This document shows positions 47,196-59,075 of a stretch of DNA of 64,000 bases, piece by piece (within the stretch, counting starts at the first letter, position 1; the number at the start of each line of letters is the position of its first letter). The notes below the pieces were generated by a model. It was given only the letters and a program-made list of their open reading frames with translations, searched no databases and was not told where the DNA came from. The stretch covers positions 3,906,001-3,970,000 of the forward strand of contig CM046304.1 of the NCBI GenBank assembly GCA_025267735.1. Direction: 5' to 3'. Made by a program: the position numbers and the translations under genes. Source of the DNA: Mactra quadrangularis (Eukaryota; Mollusca; Bivalvia; Venerida; Mactridae).

Positions 47196-48049
47196 AATGG
47201 CCAAGGAGTGAATTACTTTTTGCCATGCCACGCTAAAATATTAAATAAGGTTTTTAACAAAATCACTCAGTGATAGAATTTATATCTAAACTCTTAGTAA
47301 CAGTGGAGATGCCGTAGCTGAAACTGATCAAGTCTTTATAGCCGCAACTATAAAATCATTACACTATCTTACAACTAACGATGGGTTATTTGTCATTCTT
47401 ATTACACGCAAACTGACCATTCCTGACATTCTTGTACGAGGCAATTTATCCAACTACATGCTGCTTTATAGTTGGTCACCACTATAAAATGGATTATTTT
47501 TTTTTTACAAATCATTGTCATTTGACGTATCTTTAATATGTCCTTCCATTGTTTTTACATTATTACATCGTCTTGGTGTGCTTCCCTCATCATACTTTTC
47601 GAATGGCAGTAATATTACAAAAAGATTGGTAAGAAAGCGGAAATTATATTTTTATTATGAACGCAGCTCATTATGTTTGTTATTATTCAGTCATTTACGT
47701 CATTTGTTTTTGTCAGAAAGGTATTTACCTAAGCAGTTATCCTGTTGAATTGTAATGGTTTATATGCCGCCAAGTGTTAGATTATTGTAGCATCCATGTC
47801 GTTAAATGACAAGATCACATTTATATAAATCACTATTCACCATATGAAGTCTTGTTATCAAGCAAATTATATTCACATACATATATTTAATATACTAATA
47901 ACGAAATCATAAACTTTCGTAATTGGTATGATATAAGAATCCTGTGAGGCTGTCACATCACATCACATGATACAAGTACTAATCTTTTAGGCATCGCCAA
48001 ACCAAACTGATTCATAATACTATACTTTTTTTATTTATTGGGTTTGGTA
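47196..48049. other. AT-rich stretch
   Basis: No supported gene. The 47515-47748 open frame has no recognisable features. Confidence 0.35.
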
Positions 48050-48345
48050 GACGCATTATTTTCTTTTCGGTTTAACGCCGTGTCAACACAATTTAGGTAA
48101 TTTTATGGCGTCCAGCGCACCTAATCTAGCTTTCCTGGACCCTTGTCTGTAACCAGTACTCACCTACCCTTCCACAATGCCGGAAACATTTCCATATATC
48201 GTATTAATGGAGGAGAATTGACATTATTGTCAAATGTTCATGGAAGGGTATAACCTCCCCGGGTGGGTTTCGAACCCGTTTTCCCTTCAGAACAAGAGAT
48301 TCCAAATCCCGACGCGCTACCAACTGCGCCACCGACTGGACGAAC
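48050..48345 (-). mobile_element. SINE-B, minus orientation, near full length
   Basis: The minus-strand head GTCGGTGGCGCAGTTGGTAG (box A) and GGGTTCGAAACCCACC (box B) is clearly tRNA-derived. The body ends in 'ggcgttaaaccg' plus A-rich sequence, a tail similar to SINE-A. The fragment at 1-148 is the same family. Confidence 0.8.
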
Positions 48346-48845
48346 AAAGCTTTTTGATAAATGAACAACTAATTTCTCCTACTGTAAAAAGAACATAAAT
48401 AAATAGATGGGCAATACGTTGCTCCTGATATATCTGAAAAATACATATCAAAACCCAGCATGACAATTTTTAAAATAATCTTAAAGAAATTGATACATAT
48501 ACTCGTTCATTTGAACCAGACAAACTACTTTGACATGATGAATATATTGACAAAAAATACATGGTGTATGTGAAGATATCTGAAGAATAATGTACATTTT
48601 GTAGCCAAAACAAATTTGATACTGGACATGATACTTTCCTTAAATGGTCTATTGGCGTGTTATTTAAAAGAATATATACTCGTATCGCAGAAATGAGATT
48701 TTATGACTAAAATACATTTGTCTTTTCGTACCGTGTGTCCTTTTGTTATAACATCGCTTCAATCGATATAGTTTTGGCAAGTAAATCAGTATACTTAGTT
48801 TTGATGACTTTATGAATGAATTTCGTCATAATATTTCGTTGTAAT

Positions 48846-49066
48846 TTGTTTTTAACGTCGTATTCAACACATAATTAGGTCATATACACGACGGCCAGTT
48901 CTTCCTACTATAGGTTTCCTGGACACTTTTTCTATCACCAGTACTACCTTACCCTACCACGAGGCCGACAACTCATGTATAGGGTATGACCTACCGCGAC
49001 CGGGCTCGAACCCGCGATCTCCGGATTCGAAGTCAGACATGCTAACCACTACGCCACGGCCGCGGC
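48846..49066 (-). mobile_element. SINE-D with tRNA-Arg-like head and 11-bp TSD
   Basis: The minus strand begins GCCGCGGCCGTGGCGTAGTG; the anticodon-like loop CTTCGAA suggests a tRNA-Arg(UCG) ancestor, and box B is GGGTTCGAGCCC. Flanks TTCGTTGTAAT (48835-48845) and TTCGGTGTAAT (49067-49077) form a one-mismatch TSD. The 3' part shares the SINE-A/B 'acgttaaaaac' type tail. It is not a free tRNA gene. Confidence 0.8.
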
Positions 49067-49071
49067 TTCGG

Positions 49072-49114
49072 TGTAATAAAAGGTTTATCTGATGAAGACG
49101 TAAAAGTCGAAACG
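49072..49114 (+). ncRNA. Hammerhead-ribozyme-like motif (tentative)
   Basis: The order of elements fits an open-stem-III hammerhead: GTA (NUH site), hairpin ATAAA-AGG-TTTAT, CTGATGA core, stem II GAC-GTAAAA-GTC, GAAA, then CG. One extra A follows CTGATGA and stem III is only 2-4 bp, so activity is doubtful. Confidence 0.3.
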
Positions 49115-49129
49115 TAGTAATATAAAAAA

Positions 49130-50155
49130 TACAAAAATATGCTGAAGTTTGGATTATTTTCATTTTTAAATTCATAATATGAATAAGTGTAGCTCAATTA
49201 ATTCAAACTTTCAAATGTCATCAAGCATATTACTTAGTCAATGGGTGAAATGAAAATTAAGCTTATCGAAAATTGTATCACGTTTTGTCACATGGGATTA
49301 GTTGTAATGAAAACAATGTCAATTATGAATACTTATATGTCATTGTGGTATATCAATGTTGGAAGTAAGCCTTTATAAATTCATCAAACGCATAATTTAA
49401 CACTTAAACCAAAGAAACGTAATAATAAGACTATGATTCAGTTGGGAATAGATGATAAATTCTTTGAAAACTGAATCAATGAATAGCAACTTTAAATGTT
49501 ACAAACTACATTTGAAATTAACGTGTAGAGCATTTTGTAAGTTCGTCAATGTCAAAACTGTTGTCAAAGGTTCCGATTCTATGAGCATGTCAACGTCGAA
49601 TCTGTCTACAAAATACAACGGTGTTGTAATACAGTTCTACAAAGGAATAGTTCACTTTGAAACAGTGACTTAAACTTAAAACACCAATAGTTGCAACCGT
49701 GGGGCTCAGTAATTATTGGCTATTATTACCGCCCGTCTTTATGGCATTGTGCATAAGACAAACTGAATCAAATAAAGTTTGTGTAGATCATGAACATTTT
49801 CTCGGTTAATGTATTATTTTTGTAGACGCATTATAAGGTAGATAATGATTATTGTAAAATGTAGTTTTGTAATGGGCAGATGATTTGCCAAATAATGCAT
49901 GTAGTGTAAACTTAGAGCCCCTCAAGAATAACTGACATATGTATATATTTATGTTCAAGCTGAGCGCCATCACAATCTAATAAGGAATGTATACTGTCTA
50001 TATCTATTCAAGCCGAAATTGTATACATAATTTCATTTATGGTATATCTGCTACAAAATTTAAACCTATGTTGTTCACTTAAATTTCGTAAGCATACATT
50101 TACTTCTGCTACTTTTTCTGATATGACTATCAAAAGGAACCTTATGATACTCTTC
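49130..50155. other. AT-rich stretch
   Basis: No supported gene or repeat; open frame 49452-49673 has no recognisable domain. Confidence 0.35.
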
Positions 50156-50483
50156 AAATAGGTATGTCCAATTAGTTGGATTACTCGGATTTTACCCTTA
50201 CTTTTCAATGTCAATTTGCAAAAATTAATCTTAAATAACTTTTTTGTAAATTATTTAATTTGTTTGAAATTCAAGCTCAGTGTTTTTAGGGTAAACGGCT
50301 ATCTAAATTTTATCACTTCAGTAAATATCTTCATTAACGAGAAAGATATTAAATTAAATGTTTTGTTATCCTTACGTAGGAATTCAGTGATAAAATCGAG
50401 GATTCCAACTGTAAGGACCTACTTACCAATTGGATTGCTTCAGATTTTATCAAAGAAAGATAACTGACTAAAGTCCCTAATTC
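50156..50483. mobile_element. MITE copy 2 (partner of 4046-4398), left TIR lost
   Basis: It shares 'tccaattagttgg.ttac', 'ttttcaatg.caatttgc' and the full right TIR ATAACTGACTAAAGTCCCT (50460-50478) with copy 1. The left terminal repeat is not recognisable. Confidence 0.75.
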
Positions 50484-50737
50484 CTACCAAATCATTAATG
50501 TGTTTTCGATTTTTATCACATTTAATGACAATTTCAAACAAACAAACTACGTCGTGAAACAATTCGTCAGTATATTTAGACAATATGTTTTCCTACGAGA
50601 AGGAAGTGGCTATCAAATAACTTTTATTTCTAAGAAAGCGTTTTCTGTCTCGTTTTGTTTTAACCTTTGAATAAAGTCAGATTTTAGCGTTTTTATCAGA
50701 TTGTTTTTACAGTCAGTTTACGTCAATATTTCTCCAG

Positions 50738-50985
50738 AATAGAATAAATGAATACTAAATCAAGTGTTGAATTATGAACTTGGCATCCGTTTGAAATATT
50801 CATACCATATTTAATATTTGTATTAATTCAATACACTATGTTAGTATTGGAGATTTAGCTATGAAGAATTCAGAGTGTTAATGTTGATATTTATTGTTAA
50901 CATAAAACAATATTTTTGTCAAATAAGGGGAAATTTATAATCATGCGAGGGTGTTGAAATATTTTTGTTATGGTTAAAAAATGGA
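50738..50985. repeat. Inverted repeat arm, partner at 63745-64000
   Basis: About 185 bp (50738-50924) is nearly identical to the reverse complement of 63812-64000, with weaker similarity continuing to about 50985. The element is truncated by the window edge on the other side. Confidence 0.8.
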
Positions 50986-50989
50986 AGAC

Positions 50990-52020
50990 TTTTTTATCGT
51001 GGAACTTCTAATATTTTTCACTAAACGCTTTAGGCAGCTGGTTTTAAACACGATAAAATCATGATAAGTCTTCTTTCCATATTATTCACAGAAAGTAAGA
51101 TTATATAAAAGAACTTGGTATAATACAGATTTTAGAAGGTATGTTTGAAAAGATAAAAGACAAAAATTATTTGAATAATTGATACTTCAATTTTTTTTTG
51201 TAAAAACGATTACTAGTTAACATTATTCCTCATTACTAAGAGGACACTGTTGCAAAGTGTAGCTTTTGTTGATGGTGATTGTTGCGATGAGATAACTAAT
51301 GTTGTAAATGATTATTTTGTAGTGAATACTAATAATTATAAAATCCTAGAACACACGTAGTTAGAGCAATGGGAGATTCTGTCATTAAAGATGTAAATCA
51401 GTTGTTTTGTTTTGACCTTTGTTGAAACTAGACGGCTGTTATGACATGACTGTTGTTGACTTGACGATTAGAAACTGACGTGTCGTTGTGATTTCTAAGG
51501 AAAGGAAAGGCATTGGGAAATGGATTTTTGGTTTTTTTACTTCAATATATGAGCAATAACTACACCTTCACATACATATATGAGTGATTATGTAGCATAT
51601 GATACTGCTTTGTACAGACTTGGTAATACTATACATTTATATGTGAAACTTACCTCCCGTGGTCTAAACATGTGCTATATTATCAAATATAAGTACATAA
51701 GAATGTGACCATTTTGGCAATCACATTTAACGCAATATCACATGTTTAGCATGGGATATAAGAGCATTTGGTTATATAATTGTTTCCACCACCTCAAAAT
51801 GTCAGTTAAACAATCGTTCTCACACTTATAATGAGACCAGGGGGTCCGGACAACGTGAGGAATATATAGCAATAGTTCTCCATTTTACTAGATATTGGAT
51901 TGCTAAGGCACTTTAGTGAATCAAATGTCTGACATAGTTTCATTAAGCATCTCAAGGTGTATATCTTTCTGAAGTCACAGCTCACCTACAAGAACTATGT
52001 CTACTGTGAAGTTCTCAGTT
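50990..52020. other. AT-rich stretch
   Basis: Nothing supported. A short R/Y-mixed motif 'gagaccagggggtccggac' (about 51834) is isolated. Confidence 0.35.
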
Positions 52021-52024
52021 AGAC

Positions 52025-52145
52025 TTTATTTTTGTTGGGTTTAACGCCAAAACAACACATTGTATAGGTTATAAAACGGTGGTCAGTCCACCTACCCACT
52101 GTTCTGGAAAGGTTAAATTTCTGGCTTTAGCTGTAGTTAGACTTC
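52025..52145 (-). repeat. SINE-A 3'-end fragment
   Basis: 'ttttgttgggtttaacgcc...cattgtataggttataaaacggtggtcag...ggaaaggttaaatttctggc' matches the tail half of SINE-A. The tRNA head is absent. Confidence 0.7.
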
Positions 52146-52194
52146 AAACTTAAGATATTATCCTAACACACAAAATGTATGGACCAGTACATTA

Positions 52195-52335
52195 TCATAT
52201 TTCCTTTTGGTTGGATCTAACTCTATAGCAACACACTGTAAATTTTATTTGATGTCTGTCAGCCTAATCACCGTTTCTGAAAAGGTTAAATATCCGGATA
52301 AAGTTGTTGAACAGTTACTATGCGCATACATGTAA
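52195..52335 (-). repeat. Older, diverged SINE-A 3'-end fragment
   Basis: 'ctatagcaacacactgtaaattttatttgatgtctgtcagcctaatcaccgtttctg...ttaaatatccgg...gcgcatac' keeps the SINE-A motif order but is strongly diverged. Confidence 0.55.
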
Positions 52336-52375
52336 AACGGCATCTAAAACCCGTTGGTGATTAGATTTCATACAA

Positions 52376-52799
52376 TTACAATGCTTGTTTGAATGTACTG
52401 CGCCTGTTGTACATCAAATAGACAAGTTGTTCGACCTGATTGAAACTTTTCTTCATTTCACAAAATTCGACAAACGACTTTTGACATAATTGTAGTGTTC
52501 TTAGGCTGTATTTGTAATATTTCATTTTGATTTTTCTGATTATAGCAGACAAGGGTGTGCAGAATCTGCAATACAGATGCATTTATATCGAAATCCTTTT
52601 AAACTTACACCGACTGTAAAGTATATTTCTAAAATTGGCCGGTGGATGAACTAAAATAGCAGCAAATTGAGACATATTTGATTACAGTGTGATTTAGTCA
52701 AACATTAAAAGTTGTGAATCTATGATTCGGGCACATGACCCAACATAACATGACAAAATTTTGATATCGTCATTCTACTTTACGGACAATAAAGTGCAA
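52376..52799. other. Short AT-rich stretch with a 68-codon open frame
   Basis: The minus frame 52376-52582 shows no domain, signal peptide or splice context. Treated as non-coding. Confidence 0.35.
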
Positions 52800-52804
52800 A
52801 AAGG

Positions 52805-52829
52805 CAATACAATACAGTACAATACATAA
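52805..52829. repeat. (AATAC)n-like microsatellite
   Basis: 'caatacaatacagtacaatacat', about five imperfect pentamers. Confidence 0.7.
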
Positions 52830-53024
52830 TTTCTTTATTTAGCCGAATATGCTTTAAAACACATTGCTGCCTTTTACTAACAGAACATGAATGTCAGAGA
52901 AGAGCATGCCAATGACAATGACACAAATACAAATATTTTTAAGAAAAGGTATTTTCGTCTTGGTTTCTGTCGTACTTTATGTTATCAAACGTTTAATTTA
53001 GTGTGTGCTTGTTTGAAAAGTAAG

Positions 53025-53140
53025 AGTCTGAAAACAAATCTGGAACAGCATCAGTAACACAGACCTTTCACGTCGTCAAAAAGCAAAAAAAGATATGTCT
53101 TAGATTATTTATTTGGTTAAGGACGGCCACAAACAAATAA
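53025..53140 (+). repeat. R repeat fragment
   Basis: 'aaatctggaacagcatcagtaacacagacc', 'gtcaaaaagcaaaaaaagat', 'ggccacaaacaaataac' follow the R order. Confidence 0.65.
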
Positions 53141-53457
53141 CTGTCTGTGTAAAATCATTAATTAATTGAACTTTACGCACGTATTTATATGATAAATGTG
53201 TTCTTCATGTAGTGACAAGGCGTTGACATTTCCATGCACCGAACAGTTGGCCTAATTATGACATTTTACTTTGTAACAATATTCTTCACTCACAACTAAA
53301 AATGTATGCTATTGTGTTAGAAGTGTTTTATCATGAATAAAGTTCAAATAATTCTTCTTCTATTCTCTCGTGACCCAGTTCTTATATTAATTTTAAGTGA
53401 ATTAGGTTAAGTGCACGTTAGAAGTGTTCATTATTGTGACCCTACACGTAAATCTAA

Positions 53458-53565
53458 AAATATGAAAGCAAACATATCAGGAACAGCAGCAGTTAAAAAC
53501 ACAGACCAACCGCACAGCCAAAAGCAAAGCGAGAGTTTTTAAAGAGAAATGTTTTAGATTCAATT
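53458..53565 (+). repeat. R repeat fragment
   Basis: 'aaacatatcaggaacagca', 'cgcacagccaaaagcaaag' and 'gttttagatt' match the R 5' part; truncated afterwards. Confidence 0.65.
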
Positions 53566-54148
53566 CTTGCACTGTTCTTTCAAGGGAATTTTCAAATAAT
53601 CACCATTGTGTTTGGTTGACATGTTTGCATTTAAGAAAATCATCAAAGGAATTGTGCTCTGATTAACTATTTTGAGTATATGTATATCAGCTAATTTTGT
53701 ACATATGGCATGTTTTGTACCTTTAATTTTAGACTCATCTTTTCATTCTTTTCTGCGATTTTGTGGAACAGTTTCAAAGTATCTATTTTTTTGAAACTAA
53801 AATTAATTGTTCAGTAAGTTTGGCTCAATTGATAAGATCTTAGATCTTACTCACCGGTGTAGATAATATTAGAATATTTCTGAATTATTCATTTTTCCAA
53901 TATATTTCGGCCCTTGAATAGTTGATTGGATAAACGCTTGATATTTCGAAAGACAACATGAAATTCTTTTGAGCTTTGTTAAACGTTAATTTGAACGTGA
54001 AATGAATAGACGGGTTTCCATAGGGATTTTAAGCAACAATTCATACGGTCTTTTGAACTGCTACAGCGCATCATAAATAAAATGAATTGTCCGTAAATTC
54101 GCACACAATATAACCTTTCAGTGCTGGCGTGGCGTTTTTTAATGCTTA
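53566..54148. other. AT-rich stretch
   Basis: No supported gene or repeat. Confidence 0.35.
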
Positions 54149-55510
54149 TGCCTGGTTCACACTGGTGAACAGCGGTAGCGACGCAGGGGAGCGAACCGAT
54201 GTCAGCTCATCCCGGGGAGACCAGGGCATTACCGAAGGTCGAATTTGATGGGAAACAAATGTTTGTTTACATTTTAAAAATTACGTGACTATATACCGTA
54301 ATTCATATATACAATGCTAAACCAGCTGTGTATATGCTCCTCAAATAAAAGTTGGCTAGTAACAAGAAATATCTTTAAAAAGATATTCGGCGCTCTTCTG
54401 GGTTCATTTTCAACTGTTTGAAATATAATTGTTGGTCATGCACGGTGTGCATGTATTAACTATGTAATTTGTCCGAAATTGCAATACAGCCTCAACTGAC
54501 AATTTTTCTTTCCATAATGACCAAACGATTTATGTTACTTTACTGGCAAACATAAAACAATTTGATAGAAATGCTCAATGGCGGCCTACATATGGCAAAA
54601 TGAAAACCCATTCCGAGCGTGCGCTGAGTCATATTCGCAGTTACGTTATACCGCATGGGGCGTACCACGACAAATGTGTGATCAATTAGCATAGTGAGTC
54701 ACTCATTATACACAGAGTAAATAGTCAGCAGCTACTGTACGTGCTACGCACCAGTTTATCACAAATAGCCAATCGTGTCATTTGTTTTTCCATTTCTTTA
54801 TACCGTAAAGGATTTTCATTTGACAAACATATGAGAGCATATGTAGAGCAAATTGTATTGGTTGAAATATAGGTCAAAAGTTGCTTAGACAGCTGCGCCG
54901 AAAAACCCACAAGGTCTTATTTTCAAGAAAATGCATTATTACATCATCAAAAGGCAGAATTGCGTCTTGCTGAAATATAACCATCATACTTAAATTTTTA
55001 TTTACTTCCTAAGTTGTTATAACAGAGCCTATGATTATAAACCCTGATAACGATTTTGTTATTTACGACATGTTATGGTTTGTTATGGTTTGATTGAAAC
55101 ATCATCAGGAGCCGAAACGTAAACAAACGTTAATATTTTATGGAAATAACCAAGTTTGCAAATGTTCCCAGCAATTTGATTAATGTTGTGGATTAATAGA
55201 TATGTCTGCACTCTTGTTGATTTATTTTTGTTGCATACAACTTCTATCAATATTATCTTGAAGATTATTTACCAAATGCATTCTTAGGCTCATAGCACAT
55301 AATTTGTAGTATCATTTGTAGTACAGGGTTTTATTAATAAGCGAGTCGTAGTTCATGGTCTAGTGTTTTGATTTCCAATTCATTGAGAAAGTTTTCAATA
55401 TAACTATAGTTTTTAAGCTGGGTCAAAGTTAATTTTTTCACGAATCTTCATGGTCCACAGGCTCCAAAAACCGGAACGCACCGGAGCATTAACTGTGTGA
55501 ACGAGGCAGT
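54149..55510. mobile_element. Possible 1.36-kb element with GCCTSGTTCACAC termini
   Basis: The left end 'gcctggttcacactg' is mirrored by 'tgtgtgaacgaggc' at about 55494-55508, and both ends are locally GC-richer. The interior holds the first copy of the 507-bp duplicated block and a 61-codon minus frame (54725-54910) without known motifs. No target duplication was established. Confidence 0.4.
54902..55408 (+). repeat. Duplicated block, copy A
   Basis: Nearly identical to 55727-56226 (offset about 825 bp), beginning 'aacccacaaggtc' and ending 'tttcaatataactata'. It includes 'catcatcaggagccgaaacgt'. It has no conserved open frame. Confidence 0.85.
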
Positions 55511-55726
55511 TGTGTTTACGTCGGATTTCAACATTTTGTCATGTAAATGTTGTCAGTAGTCTATAGTCACGTAATCTACATCAACCACCAATTAGGTAAA
55601 CAAAGGGTTGATTTTAACCTATTTTCTTTTTCCGGACAAACGATTGTTCATTCGAATAACATAAAATAGCGCATATAACATAATTACTACCTTTCTTGAA
55701 TGAAATAAAAGTTGACGTATTTAGTA

Positions 55727-56226
55727 AAAACCCACAAGGTCCAATTTTCTAGAAAATGCATTATTACATCATCAAAAGGCAGAATTGCGTCTGGCTGAAA
55801 TATAACCATCATACTTATTTTTTTATTTACTTCCTAAGTTGTAATAACAGAGCCCATGATTATAAACCCTGATAACGATTTTGTTATGTATGACACATGA
55901 ATGATGGTTGATTGAAACATCATCAGGAGCCGAAACGTAAACAAACATTAATATTTTATGGAAATAACAATGTTTGCAAATGTTCCCAGCAATTTGATTA
56001 ATGTTGTGGATTAATAGATACGTCTGCACTCTTGTTGATTTATGTATGTTACATACAACTTCTATTGATATTATCTTGAAGATTATTTACCAAATGCATT
56101 CATAGGCTCATAGCATATAATTTGTAGTATCATTTGTAATACAGCGTTTTATTGATTAGCGAGCCGTAGTTCATGGTCTAGTGTTTTGATTTCCAATTCA
56201 TTGAGATAGGTTTCAATATAACTATA
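55727..56226 (+). repeat. Duplicated block, copy B
   Basis: Direct copy of 54902-55408, separated from it by about 320 bp of unrelated sequence, with small indels and scattered substitutions. Confidence 0.85.
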
Positions 56227-56357
56227 CATGTATTTTTATAGTTGTGTGGAAGGTCTGCGTTTCTTATTGTTGTTGTTCCAGGAATGTTTTCAGACTCATT
56301 TTTGAAAACTATAGGAATTAGCTGATTTTTATAGGGATCATGCCTACAACTAGGTGT

Positions 56358-56480
56358 AACAAACATATCAAGAAAAGCAACAGTCAAAATAAACACAGAC
56401 ATACAACACAGCCAAAAAGCAAAGAGCTGTTTTAGATTTTTTTAATTTTTGTTATAAGAGGGACGACACAAACAAATTAC
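56358..56480 (+). repeat. R repeat fragment
   Basis: 'aacatatcaagaaaagcaacagtcaaaataaacacagacatacaacacagccaaaaagcaaagag', then 'gttataagagggacgacacaaacaaat'. This is the R 5' part in good condition. Confidence 0.7.
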
Positions 56481-56564
56481 AAACTAATGTTATAGAATCA
56501 GAACATTGCATTCAAGTGGCAATTCAAAAATATCAAAATTAGTATAAAGACAGAAAAACAGTAT

Positions 56565-56632
56565 TATAGCCGTAAAGTCGGTGAACTCTTAATTATAAGC
56601 ATAAAACTTAGACTATAAAATGCAATTACTTT
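56565..56632 (+). repeat. SINE-C tail fragment
   Basis: 'tagccgtaaagtcggtgaac...agcataaaacttagactataaaatg' matches the distal body of SINE-C at 63655-63710. Confidence 0.6.
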
Positions 56633-57480
56633 TTCTGCTTTTATAATTGAATACCAAGCATACAATGTACTGCATTTCATAAATATGCAAGTCGTTCTTT
56701 GTCAAGGTCTAGTGCGTTGGCATATCTTTGAAAACTAGTAGAATTGTAGATGTTGCAAACTCTTTGTTAGCAATAGGAATACATATATGTAGCTAGCCAT
56801 GGGTATCGTTTAAATCAAATAATGAATCCAAATGTAAAATATATGTGCGTACGCTTAAATGCAATAAGCAAATCAAAATCATTTAGAAGGCAGACTAGGA
56901 CTAACTGCACGCTAGTCAAAGATAATCTAAGTGAAACCGTTCTGGAATAATTGTCTGAATTGAATTTCGTCATCATAAAAGCTTGTTTTGTATTATTCAT
57001 GAAATGTTTTAGCAATTTAACGAAGATATATTCATTTACAGCAGACATGTCTTACAGCAACAAAGTTGTCACAATATAACATGCAATAGAGACACAATGA
57101 ACATATAAAACCATTTTGCTTTCTAAGTTTAAGTTTGACAAAGTGCAAATTTCTTTAAAAATAGGTCATTTTATGGGAGCACACTATGTAAATTTTTGTT
57201 AGCATTGAACATATGTTATCCAAATCGTTTTAGAGCTTAATTGTGTAATAATTAAGAAGGAAGTTTATCTATCAAAAGTCTTCATCTTGAACCTACTGTT
57301 ATCAAAGCTATCGTTTTAAACATTGACAACTTAATTATGCTTCTGGTTTTGATCTACTTTCACTTCATAATGCGACAAATAACATAAGTGTTTTTTATTG
57401 AAGATGCCTTTAAATTAAAGGTTTTTTAATCAGAAGTGTTTAAAGTATTATGAAACATATGTACAAATACCACATAAATA
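56633..57480. other. AT-rich stretch
   Basis: Nothing supported. The 56815-57048 minus frame lacks domain features. Confidence 0.35.
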
Positions 57481-57495
57481 TCTTTTTCTTTACAG

Positions 57496-57809
57496 TTATT
57501 TTGTTTGTTTTTGTTGGTTTTAACGCCGTCGCAACACATTGTATAGGTAATATAACGGCAGTCTGTCAACCTACTCACTGTTCCTGGAAATGCTAAATCT
57601 CTGGATTTAGCTGTTAAACAACTACTAAACGCATACTTTCGTCAGTGACTGACAACTGCCTACATAATTAAGAATCATTGGTAGGAGGGAAAATGGTCGT
57701 AGAAATAATTTCATGACCAAGCTCTACGAAAGTATGCCCCGCCCGGGAATAGAACCCAATACCCCTCGATCAGTAGAATTGCGTGCTACTGACTGAGCTT
57801 GCCGGGTGG
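57496..57809 (-). mobile_element. SINE-A, minus orientation, best preserved copy, 14-bp TSD
   Basis: Flanks CTTTTTCTTTACAG (57482-57495) and CTTTTTCTTAACAG (57810-57823) differ at one base. The minus strand has a tRNA-like head (CCACCCGGCAAGCTCAGTCA), a conserved central body and a 'ggcgttaaaacc' end with an A-rich tail. Confidence 0.88.
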
Positions 57810-57823
57810 CTTTTTCTTAACAG

Positions 57824-59075
57824 ACCATGGACAATGTGAGTCTTCATATAGGGGCTTTAAAGTTTCACTCAGATATACAAGTACTACATCCAAGTTTTTG
57901 TTACACAGTACAGAATAATGGAACGTCTAGCTATGTTTAACAATCTGTTCCATATTTTAGTTTTCCGGGGTCTCATTGTAGATTATATTCTATTAAGACA
58001 TGAGTCCAACATTGATTCAAACTTTACAAGACAAACAATTGACGTCATGTGATCTTGCTTCTTGTAAAGGAAATATTCATCATTCATGACAATGCCAAAT
58101 TTACCTTGCCAAAAGTCTTATTCATACTAAATTCATTTCATTCATAGTTGAGCTCTGTCTTTCCATTGATAAATTGCCTTCAAACTAGAAGAATGAATGA
58201 TCAATGCAGTAACCATTTCCGATAACCGTTGTTATCTTTTTTTAATATATTGCTTCCCTTTGATACTCTTCAAAATTAGTACTTCCGGTGTAGAGACAAA
58301 AAAGATGGCCGATTTACAGATTTATTGTACCTAAAATGGACATAAAAAAGAGATACGATGTTGAGTAGGTGAAAGTAGATCGAACTGAAAACAGAATTTG
58401 TGGTCAATACTTAAAACACTAATTGCGACTGTCTTGTGACAGGGAAGAACTACTCCGCAGTACACAATTTAACTCTGAAACGATTTGCATAATATTGTAG
58501 TCACTAGTCAAATTTTACAAAGCATGGACATTGTGTGCTCTTATAAAAGGATCCCCATTTTAAAACTGAGGGTTTGTCAAACTTGAATCAAGTTAGGAAG
58601 CAACCTTACCCGACATGTTTATTGTGTCTCTAATGCATGTTATACTTTGATAACTTCTCGGTTTTAAATTAGCTTAAGTGTCTGCTGTAAAATGAATATA
58701 TCTTTGTACAGAACAGTTCATTGTTATTGTCATGAAGTCTATAAATAGTAACAAGTAGCTGATAAGAAATACAGGTAACCATTTGATGGTTGGCAAGAAA
58801 TGATAGCGAGTAGATAAAACGAAAAACACGGTAACTTTAAAATTGCAATTACTAAGTCATTTTTCATCAAACAATTTAGTATCTTAAATCATTAGAAAGG
58901 TCTTGAAACTCATATTTTTAATATTTCAAAATTATTTGTTAAAACAGAATCGTTTTTATTAGCGAGTGTTTAAACCTAGTGCTTCAAACCGGCAAGAAAA
59001 ATTTTAAAAGACAGGTTTAAATCACCTAATATATCTTTTTTTCAAATAAAAATTTGGCAATCTCCTTATAATTTA
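57824..59075. other. AT-rich stretch with a possible isolated start region near 58280
   Basis: ACTTCCGG (ETS-like) lies just upstream of AAGATGGCCGATTTACAG (58303-58320), resembling a housekeeping 5' end. The frame closes after nine codons and no downstream exons were found. Confidence 0.25.

Noticed and set aside
48954..49070. tRNA-Arg gene
   Set aside because: The tRNA-like head continues into a SINE body and is flanked by a target-site duplication, so it is a SINE head. The other tRNA-like heads (26945, 46831, 48050, 57496, 63405) are rejected for the same kind of reason.
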